A DNA stretch of 64,000 bases from Sutcliffiella horikoshii. Its GTDB lineage: Bacteria > Bacillota > Bacilli > Bacillales > Bacillaceae_I. Both the position numbers and the translations under genes were made by a program. Location: positions 698,666-762,665 of the forward strand of contig KV440964.1 of the NCBI GenBank assembly GCA_001636495.1, read 5' to 3'. Numbering within the stretch: the first letter of the stretch is position 1; each line of letters opens with the position of its first letter. Below, piece after piece: positions 44,006 through 54,092 of the stretch. The notes below the pieces were generated by a model. That model ran no database searches. It saw only the letters and a program-made list of their open reading frames with translations, and was not told the DNA's origin.

Positions 44006-45292
44006 ATGGAGAAATGGACCCTTAGAGCACGGAAGGAAATCTGGTTTGTGCCGAGCCTGTACGCACTGGCGAGTATCATCCTTACGGCAATTATCATATC
44101 AATCGATACCGTTTTTGCCGATTCCGTACAAAACTACCTTCCCAAAATCTTTTTCACAAACGTGGATCTCAGCACGACCATTCTCAGCTCGATCGCAACG
44201 GCCATCCTCACGATGACCACGATCTCCTTTTCCACCATCATGGTCGTACTCACCACCTATTCGACCCAGTTCTCCCCAAGGACCTTGCAGGACTTTATGA
44301 CAGAAAAGACCACCTTGCGTGTGCTGGGTGTGTTTGTCGGTTCTTTTATCTACACGGTCTCGTCGTTGCTATTCATGAAGGATTGGCTCGATGATCAACG
44401 TGTGCTTGCTTCAGGTGTTGGGGTAATCCTAGCAGTCATCTGTGTCGGTTATTTCGTATTCTTCATCCATCATGTGGCAAGGTCCATCCAGGTAAGCAAG
44501 CTGATCGAACGGCTGATGAAGGAGGGCCTGATTTCCCTTAAAAAGAAAAAGCTTCTCTATAAGGCGGAAAAAATCACTTTTGGGACGTTAGAAACGCCGG
44601 AAGAGGCGGACTACGCTGAAAAAATAGAACTCAGCCCGGAAGCGACAGGCTATGTCCAAGTAATCGATATGGAAGGACTCGCAACCAAGGCGAAAAAGAA
44701 TGGATTTCATATCGTTTTTTCAAAACGCATTGGTGACTTTGTGACCGAACGCAGCGTGATTGCCGAGGTTTATTTTACAAAAAAGACGTCCAAGGAACTT
44801 GATCTGACTTCTTACATCGAGGTCGGGGAGGAGCGGACGCAGTTGCAGGATGCCGAGTTTGCCCTGCAAAAACTCGCCGAAGTGGCACTGCGTGCGATAT
44901 CTCCGGGCATCAATGACCCCAACACCGCCAACAATTGCATCCGCTATATGAGCCGGCTGCTGATAGAATTCGGTGAGGTTGATGCGGAGGCAATTTCGTA
45001 TTTGGATGACAACAAAGAACAGCGCGTCACCATCCCACAGCGGACATTCGAGGAAATCCTATATACAGCCTTCTACCAGATTCGCATTTATGGAGAAAAG
45101 GACATTTCAGTGGTCCTCACGATGCTGGAATGCTTAATCCTGACAGCGGAGGGAAGTATAAAGGAGGTCCGGGACAAAATTAAGGAAATGTATGAGTTTT
45201 TGGTGGGGAGCATCAAAGAAGAATATTTTGAGCCGCTAGATATTAAAAAAATCGAGGAGAAAAAGGCGATTTTAGATGAGTGGTTAAAATAA
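44006..45292 (+). CDS. DUF2254 membrane protein
   Basis: A 428-residue protein. Four membrane segments lie in the first 160 residues (about 17-37, 55-85, 105-125, 133-155) and a soluble C-terminal part of about 270 residues follows. The motif ISPGINDPNTANNCIRYMSR near residue 297 is typical of DUF2254. The function is unknown; predicted structures of the family recall a channel or transporter. AAAGAGGAG precedes the ATG. It is not part of the B. subtilis backbone as I recall it. Confidence 0.75.
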   Translation: MEKWTLRARKEIWFVPSLYALASIILTAIIISIDTVFADSVQNYLPKIFFTNVDLSTTILSSIATAILTMTTISFSTIMVVLTTYSTQFSPRTLQDFMTEKTTLRVLGVFVGSFIYTVSSLLFMKDWLDDQRVLASGVGVILAVICVGYFVFFIHHVARSIQVSKLIERLMKEGLISLKKKKLLYKAEKITFGTLETPEEADYAEKIELSPEATGYVQVIDMEGLATKAKKNGFHIVFSKRIGDFVTERSVIAEVYFTKKTSKELDLTSYIEVGEERTQLQDAEFALQKLAEVALRAISPGINDPNTANNCIRYMSRLLIEFGEVDAEAISYLDDNKEQRVTIPQRTFEEILYTAFYQIRIYGEKDISVVLTMLECLILTAEGSIKEVRDKIKEMYEFLVGSIKEEYFEPLDIKKIEEKKAILDEWLK

Positions 45293-45318
45293 TTCGAATT
45301 GTAGATTGTGAGAGGTTC

Positions 45319-45512
45319 TTAGCTGGTGATTGGAGCAAATGGCGAAGACTCCTTGAAAATGTGAGCATTTTCTGCGTGCGATGTATCGCTTTCGTAGCCT
45401 TCCTTGTCCTGCGGGGAAGTAGCGACAATCTTGAGACCCCGCAGGGCGCAGCCCGAGGAGGCTCAAGGTCGCCCCGCGGAAAGCGAAGCCATTTGCGGAA
45501 ATCAACAGCGGT
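45319..45512 (+). repeat. Palindromic repeat family R, copy 9 (long form)
   Basis: A class B copy whose left half holds an extra block of about 64 bases (45353-45416), with its own hairpin GAAAATG/CATTTTC and the string CCTTGTCCTGCGGGG. The rest matches copies 2 and 7. Confidence 0.85.
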
Positions 45513-45524
45513 GTACATGTCCTC

Positions 45525-45710
45525 TTATTGGTCGCTTAAACGCTTTCCGCCGACTGCATAATGGCCCTTTGTCATCTCTTCAATAAACACGACAATCTTC
45601 TCTTCCGGGGCACCAGTCGTTTCGCTGACAGCTGTGGTCACCTTTTCTACCAACGCTTTTTTCTGTTCCTCGCTGCGGCCTTCTAACATTTTTACCGTTA
45701 CATATGGCAT
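45525..45710 (-). CDS. ywhB: 4-oxalocrotonate tautomerase-family enzyme (YwhB)
   Basis: A 61-residue tautomerase. The N-terminal proline after Met removal (MPYVTVKMLEGR) is the catalytic base, and an arginine at position 12 and the C-terminal GGKRLSDQ are conserved in this family. B. subtilis YwhB is a tautomerase of unknown natural substrate. A GGAGCGAG ribosome site precedes the ATG. It is divergent from ywhD. Confidence 0.88.
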   Translation of the reverse strand: MPYVTVKMLEGRSEEQKKALVEKVTTAVSETTGAPEEKIVVFIEEMTKGHYAVGGKRLSDQ

Positions 45711-45846
45711 AATATGCTCGCTCCTTTAAGCTTCTATTGTTTTTCCATCTCACATAAATTATTGTATAATGAAAAGAAAAGCGCAAGCGGCAGGAACGGA
45801 TAACCCACTGCAGCGCAGATACATACATGGTTAGGGGGCAAGAAAG

Positions 45847-46362
45847 ATGGATCAGGAAAAGAAAAAGAAACCGATCGGCTTTAATATTATAAAAAATGAC
45901 CCGACTGATGGGCATGGTGGATTCGGTATCGGGGCGCTCAGCCTGGATAATGTGTCACCTGTTTTCGTGGATGTCGAGGGCGGAGAAGCATTTGTGGACA
46001 TCGGTGCAATGCATGCGCGCAGCACGGTGGAGCGCGGTATCAAGTTCCTTCCAAACAAGGAGGATGTTCCAAACGGAAAACCGTTCTGGCTTGTGTGGGT
46101 TACGATTGACCGCAAGCAGGAGGGACCGTACTATGCCGGTGTGACGGCATGCGAAATGACGGTGGACCGTGAGATCCGAAGAGGCTATAAGTCCCTTCCA
46201 GAGCACGTCAACAAAATGGATAAATCCATGAAACGCCACATTATGGTGGAACACATGGATGACCGTTCCAAAGCTATCTTGCAAAACTATCTGGAATCAC
46301 ATGACAAAGGAATGTGGGAGCGAGCTTCCGAGGATCTGAAAAAAGGATTGGCTACCAACTGA
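45847..46362 (+). CDS. ywhD: YwhD-family protein
   Basis: A 171-residue soluble protein matching YwhD in length, start (MDQEKKKKPIGFNIIKND) and place next to ywhB and pbpG. Features include GHGGFGIGALSLDNVSPVF and a central GAMHARSTVERGIKF segment. The function is unknown. The ATG follows AGGGGGCAAG. A strong bidirectional terminator separates it from pbpG. Confidence 0.82.
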   Translation: MDQEKKKKPIGFNIIKNDPTDGHGGFGIGALSLDNVSPVFVDVEGGEAFVDIGAMHARSTVERGIKFLPNKEDVPNGKPFWLVWVTIDRKQEGPYYAGVTACEMTVDREIRRGYKSLPEHVNKMDKSMKRHIMVEHMDDRSKAILQNYLESHDKGMWERASEDLKKGLATN

Positions 46363-46493
46363 TTTGTCAAGGGCTTATCAAAAATAAAGTTGTGACATTT
46401 TTTTGAATGTTCGACTCTACCCACTTGAGTTATTACGACAAAAAAAGTAAACTTAACCTACATGTGTAGAACACATGGAAAGCTAGGACACCT

Positions 46494-46523
46494 AAAACCC
46501 CCGGGAGACATCCCGGGGGTTTT
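46494..46523. terminator. Bidirectional terminator
   Basis: AAAACCCCCGGGA with TCCCGGGGGTTTT, loop of four bases, between convergent ywhD and pbpG. Confidence 0.9.
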
Positions 46524-46540
46524 AACTTTTTTAGGATAGT

Positions 46541-48610
46541 TTACATCCAAGGAACAAACTTTTTCCACCACTGCTTAGGGGCTTCCTCTTTTGGCACTTC
46601 ATCCGGCATAGTTTCTTCTCCCGAATCCTTCAAATGCGCCATGCAGTATTCCGTCGGCTCGGTTCCTTTTACATAATAGCTTAAACGAGAAACCGGACAG
46701 TCGCTTGTGGCAAGTAGCCCGCTTTGCGGATTGACTTGCACCCCCACGACGCCTTCTGTTGGAGCGAACGCCACCACCGATTTATTGTCGAGTGCGCGCT
46801 CCATGAATCCAGCCCAAAGATTTTTTGCATAATGCTTTTCCGCCCACAGGGTGATGGACTGATCGCGGTCATAACCTGTCCAGACGGCACTTACAAGTTG
46901 CGGAGTGTAGCCAATCATCCAGCTGTCCGTTTCGGTTGAGCCTGACTTTCCCGCGTAAGGTCTTGTCAGCTGATCACGTATTGTATTTCCGGTTACCGCC
47001 ATATATCCGTTCAAGGCCGGATCAAACATGCCTGTCATCATGTGGTTCAGAACAAACGTTACATCCGGGTCCAACAGCTGCTTCGTTTCTTTTTCCCGTT
47101 CAAAAAGCACCTCGCCGCGGTAATTGACCACTTTTTCGATGAACACTGGCTTGACCGCTTTTCCTCCATTGGCAAAAACACTATAAGCATTTGCCATGTC
47201 CAGTACTCGGACAGGGGAGGTCCCAAGCGCAAGTGACGGTACGTCCTTGATCTGCGAGCCGATCCCAAGCTCTTTTGCCTGCTTGGTCAGTTCTTTCTCA
47301 CCAAGTAAAAGGTGCGTTTTCACGGCATATATATTGTCTGAAAGAGGTAGTGCCTGCATCATCGTCAGCGTATCGTTTGCATAGTAGTTATTGAAGTTAT
47401 GCGGTGTGTACGTTGATCGACCGTCATCCACCTGAAAAGTCGTCACTTCACTTCGAAAACCGGTGGAAGGGGTGAAACCCTGCTCCAATGCACGATAATA
47501 CAATAATGGCTTGAAGGTGGATCCCGGTTGTCTTTCGGCCTGCGTCACCCGGTTGTACGGGCTCTCTTCATAATCCCTTCCCCCGACAAGTGCAAGCACC
47601 CTGCCTGTCTTCGGGTCCATCGATACAAATCCAACTTGCATCGCCGACTCCGGATTGAATGTTTTCTCCACTTCTTCCTCAGCGATGGCCTGAAGCTCGG
47701 GATCCAAGGTAGTGTATATGTGGAGCCCGCCCATTTCCAGCTCGTTCTGCAAGTTCAACTCATTTCTGATAACCGCCCGGACGGCATCTTGAAAATAAGG
47801 AGCCATAAATTCTTTCGGCAGATGTTCACGATTCCCGTATGTCAGCGGCTGAGCCAAAGCTTCCTCGACGGCTTCTTTGGTTAGGGAGCCATTTTCCACC
47901 ATGGAATTTAGGACCACTTGCTGCCTTTGGCTAGCCCGCTCGCTATCCACATAAGGGGAGAAGACCCCAGGACCTTTCGGAATTCCGGCTAGCATGCTCG
48001 CTTCTGCAAGCGTCAGCTCTTTTGCCGGTTTGTTAAAATAGTAATAGGACGCCGATTCGATCCCATAAGCGCCATGACCATAATAAATCGTATTCAAATA
48101 GCCTTCGAGTATCTCTTCTTTCGAATAATTGGCCTCTATTCTAATCGTGTAAAGCGCCTCTTCTATTTTCCGCTTCCACGTCTTATCGTGAACGAGAAAA
48201 AGATTACGCGCATACTGCTGGGAGATCGTGCTTGCACCCTGAACCTTCGCGCGCGCCTTAATATCGGCAAGAATTGCTCCGCCAATCCGCTTTGGATCAA
48301 AACCGTGATGCGTGAAAAAACGTCTGTCCTCCACGGCAATCGTGGCATCGATCAAATAGGGAGAAACATCCTCCAATGCAACCCAATAACGCTTTTCGCC
48401 ACTATGGGCCTCACCGATAATCGATCCGTCCTTGCTGTAGATAATCGAGGACTGCGTCACAGAAAGGGGAGGGGCACCCTTAGATTTTGCATAAATCCAC
48501 ACACCGCCGACCAAAAGGAAGAAAGAGATTGATAGGATGATTCCAACAAAAAACAAGGCGCGAACATATTTAATTACCTGCTGAAACCGGTCATTTGTAA
48601 TTAACTCCAT
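46541..48610 (-). CDS. pbpG: Class A penicillin-binding protein (PBP2D-like)
   Basis: A 689-residue bifunctional enzyme. One membrane segment lies at about 17-40. The glycosyltransferase domain has catalytic Glu94 in VEDRRFFTHHG. The transpeptidase domain has the active serine Ser364 in QPGSTFKP and the KSGSTETD motif near residue 580. It polymerises and cross-links peptidoglycan; B. subtilis pbpG acts in sporulation. ATG at 48610 follows AGGGGG at 9 bases. The longer open frame to 48790 reads through R copy 10 and is not real coding. Confidence 0.92.
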   Translation of the reverse strand: MELITNDRFQQVIKYVRALFFVGIILSISFFLLVGGVWIYAKSKGAPPLSVTQSSIIYSKDGSIIGEAHSGEKRYWVALEDVSPYLIDATIAVEDRRFFTHHGFDPKRIGGAILADIKARAKVQGASTISQQYARNLFLVHDKTWKRKIEEALYTIRIEANYSKEEILEGYLNTIYYGHGAYGIESASYYYFNKPAKELTLAEASMLAGIPKGPGVFSPYVDSERASQRQQVVLNSMVENGSLTKEAVEEALAQPLTYGNREHLPKEFMAPYFQDAVRAVIRNELNLQNELEMGGLHIYTTLDPELQAIAEEEVEKTFNPESAMQVGFVSMDPKTGRVLALVGGRDYEESPYNRVTQAERQPGSTFKPLLYYRALEQGFTPSTGFRSEVTTFQVDDGRSTYTPHNFNNYYANDTLTMMQALPLSDNIYAVKTHLLLGEKELTKQAKELGIGSQIKDVPSLALGTSPVRVLDMANAYSVFANGGKAVKPVFIEKVVNYRGEVLFEREKETKQLLDPDVTFVLNHMMTGMFDPALNGYMAVTGNTIRDQLTRPYAGKSGSTETDSWMIGYTPQLVSAVWTGYDRDQSITLWAEKHYAKNLWAGFMERALDNKSVVAFAPTEGVVGVQVNPQSGLLATSDCPVSRLSYYVKGTEPTEYCMAHLKDSGEETMPDEVPKEEAPKQWWKKFVPWM

Positions 48611-48664
48611 TTTTCTCAACCCCCTGTCTGTAAGCGTGAATATAGTAATATAAATAATTGCAAA

Positions 48665-48794
48665 CCCTTGTTGATTGTAGTGGAAGGCGCGCAGACTCCT
48701 GCGGGAGGAAGGGACATGGGAGACCCCGCAACGAAGTGAGGAGGCTCCCGGACCGCCCGCGGAAAGCGAAGCGCCTGGAACGGAAATCAACAGC
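48665..48794 (+). repeat. Palindromic repeat family R, copy 10
   Basis: Class A copy in nearly full form: TTGTTGATTG at the left, GGGAGACCCC / GGCTCCCGG inner stem, and GGAAATCAACAG at the right. Confidence 0.9.
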
Positions 48795-49113
48795 TATATA
48801 TAGAATCAAAATAATATAGTACATAAGAAGTTTTTATTTCCTAGTATGAAATTCTTTGAACCTTTTTAAACATTTATGAAAAAATAAAATTAATACTTGA
48901 ATTTTTGCTAGATTCATCTATACTTTTTTCTTGGTGATTAGAAAAGTGGAGGCGGTTTTTTGTGAGCTGCCAAAGCATGAAATCCCGATTAACCAATGTT
49001 TCATTTTTCATCGATAGGGAACGATAAAAACGAGCATTTTTAGCATAGAAACTCACAGCTTATGGCCGCAATAAAGATAGATCATTTTACTTTGGAAAGG
49101 AATGTTTTACAAA
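48795..49113. other. AT-rich divergent intergenic stretch
   Basis: About 320 bases between R copy 10 and speE. It must hold the speE promoter, but I see no box I would defend. GTGAGCTGCC near 48962 and CTCACAGC near 49051 could form a distant stem. No convincing gene is present. Confidence 0.4.
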
Positions 49114-49941
49114 ATGGAATTATGGTACACAGAATATCAAACAAAAAACTTCGGAATCACAGCGAAAATCAAACGCACTTTACATACAGAGCAGACGGAA
49201 TTCCAAAAGCTTGATATGGTAGAAACAGAAGAGTTCGGCAACATGCTTATTTTGGATGGCATGGTCATGACAACACAAAAGGACGAATTCGTTTATCACG
49301 AAATGGTGGCACACGTGCCTTTATTCACGCATCCAAACCCTGAAAACGTGTTGGTTGTAGGTGGAGGAGACGGCGGAGTAATCCGCGAAGTTTTGAAGCA
49401 CCCTAGCGTAAAAAAAGCGACGCTTGTGGAAATCGACGGAAAAGTAATCGAGTACTCCAAAAAATACCTTCCTGAAATCGCTGGCGAGCTTGAAAATGAG
49501 CGCGTAGAAGTGAAGGTTGGCGACGGATTCATGCATATCGCAGAAAGCGAAAACATTTATGATGTCATCATGGTAGACTCCACGGAGCCAGTAGGACCAG
49601 CTGTAAACCTATTTACAAAAGGCTTCTACGCAGGAATTTCCAAAGCGCTAAAAGAAGACGGCGTATTCGTGGCGCAAACGGACAACCCATGGTTCACACC
49701 GGAACTAATTACAACTGTACAACGCGACGTACGTGAAATCTTCCCGATTACACGCCTATATATCGCAAACATCCCAACATACCCAAGCGGCATGTGGACA
49801 TTCACCATCGGATCCAAAAAGCACGACCCACTGGAAGTAAGCGAAGACCGCTTCCACGAAATCGACACAAAATACTACACGAAAGAACTGCACAAAGCAG
49901 CATTCGCCCTGCCAAAATTCGTAGCGGATTTAGTGAAGTAA
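49114..49941 (+). CDS. speE: Spermidine synthase
   Basis: A 275-residue aminopropyltransferase. The decarboxylated-AdoMet site is marked by [16 protein letters not shown] (81-96), and the catalytic aspartate lies in [11 protein letters not shown] near residue 156. It makes spermidine from putrescine. ATG at 49114 (MELWYTEYQ) is preferred, with GGAAAGGAATG upstream; the frame starts four codons earlier. The agmatinase gene 313 bases downstream supplies the putrescine. Confidence 0.95.
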   Translation: MELWYTEYQTKNFGITAKIKRTLHTEQTEFQKLDMVETEEFGNMLILDGMVMTTQKDEFVYHEMVAHVPLFTHPNPENVLVVGGGDGGVIREVLKHPSVKKATLVEIDGKVIEYSKKYLPEIAGELENERVEVKVGDGFMHIAESENIYDVIMVDSTEPVGPAVNLFTKGFYAGISKALKEDGVFVAQTDNPWFTPELITTVQRDVREIFPITRLYIANIPTYPSGMWTFTIGSKKHDPLEVSEDRFHEIDTKYYTKELHKAAFALPKFVADLVK

Positions 49942-49954
49942 CGAGATAAAGAAC

Positions 49955-50009
49955 TAAAGAGGGGTCTGACCCTCAGCGCGTTAAAGCGCTAAGGGTCAGA
50001 CCCCTTAAA
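49955..50009. repeat. GGGGTCTGACCC palindrome, copy E
   Basis: AAAGAGGGGTCTGACCCTC pairs with GGGTCAGACCCCTTA across the central palindrome AGCGCGTTAAAGCGCT. It follows the speE stop and probably forms a terminator. Confidence 0.8.
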
Positions 50010-50063
50010 ATAAATAGTAAAAACGATGAGGGACGAAAGTGAGATCCGCCATATTGTGAGCTG

Positions 50064-50197
50064 CTTCCCCTGTTGATGGAAGTGTAGGGTGTGAGACTCC
50101 TACGGGAGGAAGGGACAAGGGAGACCCCGCAACGAAGTGAGGATGCTCCCGGACCGCCCGTGGAAAGCGAACACCCGCAACGGAAATCAACAGGAAG
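50064..50197 (+). repeat. Palindromic repeat family R, copy 11
   Basis: Class A copy. The outer arms CTTCCCCTGTTGAT and ATCAACAGGAAG pair well, and the inner arms are GGGAGACC and GCTCCCGG. It lies between speE and speB. Confidence 0.9.
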
Positions 50198-50254
50198 TCG
50201 ACTAGTTCACATCTTTCATGAAATTACCCCCTCACTCTAAGGAGGAAACCACCC

Positions 50255-51127
50255 ATGCGTTTTGATGAAGCATATTCAGGCAACGTATTTATTAAAAGCC
50301 ACCCAAGCTTTGAAGATAGCCAAGCCGTAATCTACGGCATGCCAATGGACTGGACAGTAAGCTACCGCCCAGGTTCCCGTTTCGGCCCGTCCCGTATCCG
50401 CGAAGTATCCATCGGACTAGAAGAGTACAGCCCGTACCTAGACCGCGAATTGGAAGAAGTAAAATACTTCGATGCAGGCGACATCCCATTGCCATTCGGT
50501 AACCCGCAAAAAAGCATCGAAATGATTGAAGAATACATCGACAGTCTTTTAGAAAAAGACAAGTTTCCACTTGGAATGGGTGGAGAGCACTTGGTATCTT
50601 GGCCTGTCATCAAGGCGATGCACAAAAAGTATCCGGACCTTGCCATCATCCACATGGACGCGCACACAGACCTTCGTGACGACTATGAAGGCGAGCCGCT
50701 TTCCCACTCCACACCGATTAAGAAAGCAGCAAACCTGATCGGACCAACGAATGTGTACTCATTCGGGATCCGTTCCGGCATGAAGGAAGAGTTCCAATGG
50801 GCGAAGGAAGTCGGTATGCACATCTCCAAATTCGAAGTGCTTGAACCGTTAAAAGAAATCCTTCCAACACTTGCAGGCCGTCCGGTTTACGTAACGATCG
50901 ACATCGACGTCCTTGACCCTGCACACGCACCAGGAACTGGAACCGTAGATTGCGGCGGCATCACATCCCGTGAATTGCTTGCATCCATCCATGCCATCGC
51001 AGGTTCTGATGTGAACGTAGTTGGAGCAGACCTTGTAGAAGTGGCGCCAATCTATGACACTTCCGAGCAAACTGCCAACACAGCGAGTAAACTGATCCGC
51101 GAAATGATTTTAGGTTGGGTAAAATAA
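50255..51127 (+). CDS. speB: Agmatinase
   Basis: A 290-residue ureohydrolase with the binuclear manganese ligands His112 (GGEHLVSWP), Asp135, His137 and Asp139 (HMDAHTDLRDD), and the two aspartates of TIDIDVLDPAHAPGTGT near residue 217. It splits agmatine to putrescine and urea. AAGGAGGAA precedes the ATG. Downstream of speE it completes the arginine-decarboxylase route to spermidine, as in B. subtilis. Confidence 0.95.
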   Translation: MRFDEAYSGNVFIKSHPSFEDSQAVIYGMPMDWTVSYRPGSRFGPSRIREVSIGLEEYSPYLDRELEEVKYFDAGDIPLPFGNPQKSIEMIEEYIDSLLEKDKFPLGMGGEHLVSWPVIKAMHKKYPDLAIIHMDAHTDLRDDYEGEPLSHSTPIKKAANLIGPTNVYSFGIRSGMKEEFQWAKEVGMHISKFEVLEPLKEILPTLAGRPVYVTIDIDVLDPAHAPGTGTVDCGGITSRELLASIHAIAGSDVNVVGADLVEVAPIYDTSEQTANTASKLIREMILGWVK

Positions 51128-51143
51128 TCGTCTAGTATTTTAT

Positions 51144-51192
51144 AGGCCCTGTTTTCTGAGTGCGAAAGTGCTTTGGATACGGGGCTGTTTTT
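51144..51192 (+). terminator. Probable terminator of speB
   Basis: AGGCCCTGT with AC-GGGGCT (imperfect), then TTTTTG. Confidence 0.5.
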
Positions 51193-51251
51193 GTGCTTAA
51201 TATAAGTGGAATTTAGTTGGATTTTGGAAAGAATTACTTTAGTTCTCTTCT

Positions 51252-51471
51252 AATCCCTTCACAAGATTGTGGAATCCCGTCATATCTAGTGAAAACCCCG
51301 TCACGATTCATTCTCTTTCACTAAGTTCTAGCCAAGGAAGAAGGGAAGAAGATCGTAATCCCGTCATAACGAGTGATAATCCCATCACAAATAAAGAAAA
51401 TCCCATCATAACTCCTCAGAATCCCTTCACAAGGACCCATAATCCCGGCACAAACCCAATTGCCCGTTTAC
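51252..51471. repeat. Phased short-repeat array 3 (core AATCCCNTCACAA)
   Basis: AATCCC (one AACCCC) starts at 51252, 51273, 51294, 51357, 51378, 51399, 51420 and 51441. All steps are 21 bases, and the one gap is exactly 63 (3 x 21). Each is followed by a T-C-A-Y-A-like tail. The stretch 51193-51663 has no gene. Confidence 0.9.
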
Positions 51472-51663
51472 AAATTAAAAATCCTTGTCCCTAACCTTCA
51501 TACAGCCTGCCGTGGACAATTTCTCCTCCCAAAATTCATCAAATTTCCCTCCCCAAACAACATCCTCTATTGAACTCCCACCACCACTTGTTTTATACTA
51601 TGAAGGTTATAGAAAAATCGACGCGAACGAGTAAGCGTTAAAGATAAAAGGATGTGGGGCCGG

Positions 51664-52119
51664 ATGGCAGACAATCAAAATCACTTAAAAATGCCGATAA
51701 AGGTGACGTTTCAGTCGGAAATAATTCATGCGGATAATGACAGGGAATTTGTTGTGTTTGGAGCAGATGGTCAATACTACATAAAAGGTGAATCAGAATA
51801 CATCGTCTTCTCAGAAGAGCTCGAAGGCAAGGAGAAGGTCGATTGTTTTTATAAAATTACAGACAAAGAAGTACGTCTGAAGCGCTCAGGTGACATCAAT
51901 ATGCTGCAATCCTTCCGTGCCGGTGAAACGACAGAGGGAAGCTACCAGGGCGTTGGCGCAGGGTTCCAGTTTGAAACGGAAACCGAAAAAGTAGTCATGA
52001 TGAAGGATCCCGAAAAGAAAAGAGGCTGCTTGCAGCTTGACTATAAATTGAAGGTTCAAGACCAGATAACCGGTCAATACTTGATAACAATCAACTACGA
52101 GGAGGAACAGGCAAGATGA
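51664..52119 (+). CDS. ywiB: DUF1934 beta-barrel protein (YwiB)
   Basis: 151 residues, predicted all-beta and lipocalin-like ([11 protein letters not shown]...). DUF1934 proteins such as B. subtilis YwiB precede argS. The function is unknown. ATG at 51664 is likely, with the ribosome site in AAAGGATGTGGGG; the ATG at 51652 overlaps it. The last codon overlaps the start of argS (ATGA), so the two are translationally coupled. Confidence 0.85.
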   Translation: MADNQNHLKMPIKVTFQSEIIHADNDREFVVFGADGQYYIKGESEYIVFSEELEGKEKVDCFYKITDKEVRLKRSGDINMLQSFRAGETTEGSYQGVGAGFQFETETEKVVMMKDPEKKRGCLQLDYKLKVQDQITGQYLITINYEEEQAR

Positions 52120-53786
52120 ATATAGTAGAACAAGTACAAGAACGCCTGAAAGCGGAAATCAAAGATTCCGTATTAAAAGCAGGCTTGGCATCAGAAGAGC
52201 AGATTCCGGATGTTGTCTTAGAAACACCAAAGGATAAAGCAAACGGGGACTATTCCACGAACATGGCGATGCAGCTTGCACGCGTTGCAAAAAAAGCGCC
52301 ACGCATGATAGCGGAAGAAATCGTGAAGAATTTCGACCAATCCAAAGCTTCCATCCAAAAAATCGATATCGCAGGACCTGGCTTCATCAATTTTTACATG
52401 GACAATGCCTACCTTACGGAGCTGATCCCAACGATCTTAAAGGAAGGGTCCAATTATGGTAGCACGAACGTCGGTAAAGGCGAGAAAATCAATGTCGAGT
52501 TCGTATCGGCAAATCCGACAGGTGACCTTCATCTTGGACATGCCCGTGGTGCGGCAGTAGGGGACTCCCTATGTAACGTACTGGACAAAGCAGGCTATGA
52601 AGTAACACGCGAATACTACATCAATGACGCTGGTAACCAAATCAACAATCTTGCACTTTCTGTTGAAGCGCGCTATTTTCAGGCACTTGGCACGGACATG
52701 GAAATGCCAGAGGACGGCTATCACGGAAAAGATATCATCGGGATCGGCCAGGCAATCGCAGATGAGTTCGGCGACCGTTTCGTCAACGAATCAGAAGAAG
52801 ACCGACGCAGCTTTTTCCGTGAATACGGCTTGAAGTATGAAATGAAAAAATTGCAACAGGACTTAGAAGAGTTCCGCGTCCGTTTTGACGTTTGGTATTC
52901 CGAAACATCCCTATACAACAACGGAAAAATTGACGAGGCACTCGCGACCCTTCGCGAACAAGGCCACATCTACGAAGAAGAGGGAGCAACTTGGTTCCGC
53001 TCCATGGAATTCGGCGATGACAAAAACCGTGTACTCATCAAAAATGACGGTTCTTACACTTATCTAACGCCGGACATCGCGTACCATCAGGACAAACTGA
53101 AACGCGGCCATGACAAGCTGATTAACATCTGGGGAGCAGACCACCACGGTTATATCCCTCGTATGAAGGCGGCAATTGAAGCTTTAGGTTACGGAAAAGA
53201 CGCACTGGAAGTGGAAATCATCCAGCTTGTCCACCTTTTCCAAAACGGAGAAAAAATGAAAATGAGCAAGCGTACCGGTAAAGCGGTGACGATGCGCGAC
53301 TTGATGGAAGAAGTGGGACTTGATGCCGTACGTTACTTCTTTGCAATGCGCTCAGGCGACACACATCTTGACTTCGACATGGACCTAGCAGTATCCCAAT
53401 CCAACGAAAACCCGGTATTCTACGCACAATACGCGCACGCACGTATTTGCAGCATGCTTCGCCAGGGTGAAGAGCAAGGCCTAAGCCTAGAAGGGGACTT
53501 TGCGCTTGAGCACATCTCCTCTGAAAAAGAAATCGATCTTTTGAAAAAGCTAGGCGAATACCCACTTGCGGTAGCAGAAGCGGCTGGAAAACGCATTCCG
53601 CACCGTATCACAAACTACACATTTGAACTGGCATCCGCGCTGCATAGCTTCTACAATGCGGAAAAAGTGCTTGATGCAGACAATCATGAAAAATCCAGAG
53701 CGCGTCTTGGATTAATGAAAGCCGTTCAGACCACATTGCAGGATGCACTGAAGCTGATCGGAGTTTCTGCACCGGAGAAGATGTAA
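52116..53786 (+). CDS. argS: Arginyl-tRNA synthetase
   Basis: A 556-residue class I synthetase. The Add1 domain is at the N-terminus, the HIGH motif appears as HLGH at 139-142, and [11 protein letters not shown] near residue 385 is the KMSKS loop. The anticodon-binding helical domain forms the C-terminal 120 residues. It charges tRNA-Arg. Its ATG overlaps the ywiB stop; GAGGAGGAA lies within the ywiB end. A strong terminator follows. Confidence 0.97.
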   Translation: MNIVEQVQERLKAEIKDSVLKAGLASEEQIPDVVLETPKDKANGDYSTNMAMQLARVAKKAPRMIAEEIVKNFDQSKASIQKIDIAGPGFINFYMDNAYLTELIPTILKEGSNYGSTNVGKGEKINVEFVSANPTGDLHLGHARGAAVGDSLCNVLDKAGYEVTREYYINDAGNQINNLALSVEARYFQALGTDMEMPEDGYHGKDIIGIGQAIADEFGDRFVNESEEDRRSFFREYGLKYEMKKLQQDLEEFRVRFDVWYSETSLYNNGKIDEALATLREQGHIYEEEGATWFRSMEFGDDKNRVLIKNDGSYTYLTPDIAYHQDKLKRGHDKLINIWGADHHGYIPRMKAAIEALGYGKDALEVEIIQLVHLFQNGEKMKMSKRTGKAVTMRDLMEEVGLDAVRYFFAMRSGDTHLDFDMDLAVSQSNENPVFYAQYAHARICSMLRQGEEQGLSLEGDFALEHISSEKEIDLLKKLGEYPLAVAEAAGKRIPHRITNYTFELASALHSFYNAEKVLDADNHEKSRARLGLMKAVQTTLQDALKLIGVSAPEKM

Positions 53787-53803
53787 TGTAATTATTTAGG
53801 ATT

Positions 53804-53841
53804 AGCTCTCTACTTGAATTTAGAGTAGAGAGCTTTCTTTT
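53804..53841 (+). terminator. Terminator of ywiB-argS
   Basis: AGCTCTCTACT with AGTAGAGAGCT, then TTCTTTT. Confidence 0.88.
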
Positions 53842-53888
53842 GGTCAAAATAAACAACATAGACTATAACAACAAGGGAGTTTTCCACT

Positions 53889-54065
53889 ATGAAAGAAAGC
53901 TTACTAGCACTAGCAACAGGCATGGTCGTAGGATTCCTATTCGCCCTATTCCGCCTGCCAATCCCAGCACCACCCGTATTCTCCGGCATCGTCGGCATCG
54001 TCGGCATCTACCTAGGCTACCGCCTATTCACTTGGGTGGCGCCGATCTTTCAATCAAGTAATTAA
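53889..54065 (+). CDS. XapX-domain small membrane protein
   Basis: 58 residues starting MKESLLALATGMVVG, with two membrane segments and the GFLFALFRLPIPAPP turn typical of XapX-domain proteins, whose function is not known. The ATG follows AAGGGAG by about 10 bases, and the stop TAA is at 54063-54065. It is too short to stand out in length-limited gene finding but has good coding signals. Confidence 0.8.
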   Translation: MKESLLALATGMVVGFLFALFRLPIPAPPVFSGIVGIVGIYLGYRLFTWVAPIFQSSN

Positions 54066-54092
54066 AAGTAACTAAAAGTAACTAAAAAAAAG

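Noticed and set aside
45280-45561. Open frames across R copy 9 on both strands
   Set aside because: They are translations of the GC-rich repeat, as at the other R copies (14621, 16572, 32736, 58698).
48611-48790. N-terminal extension of the penicillin-binding protein
   Set aside because: These 60 codons read mostly through R copy 10. A ribosome site and ATG at 48610 give a normal membrane-anchor start.
48874-49056. 60-codon minus-strand frame before speE
   Set aside because: AT-rich chance frame with no ribosome site or motif.
51652-51663. Earlier ATG for ywiB
   Set aside because: It lies within the probable ribosome site AAAGGATGTGGGG.
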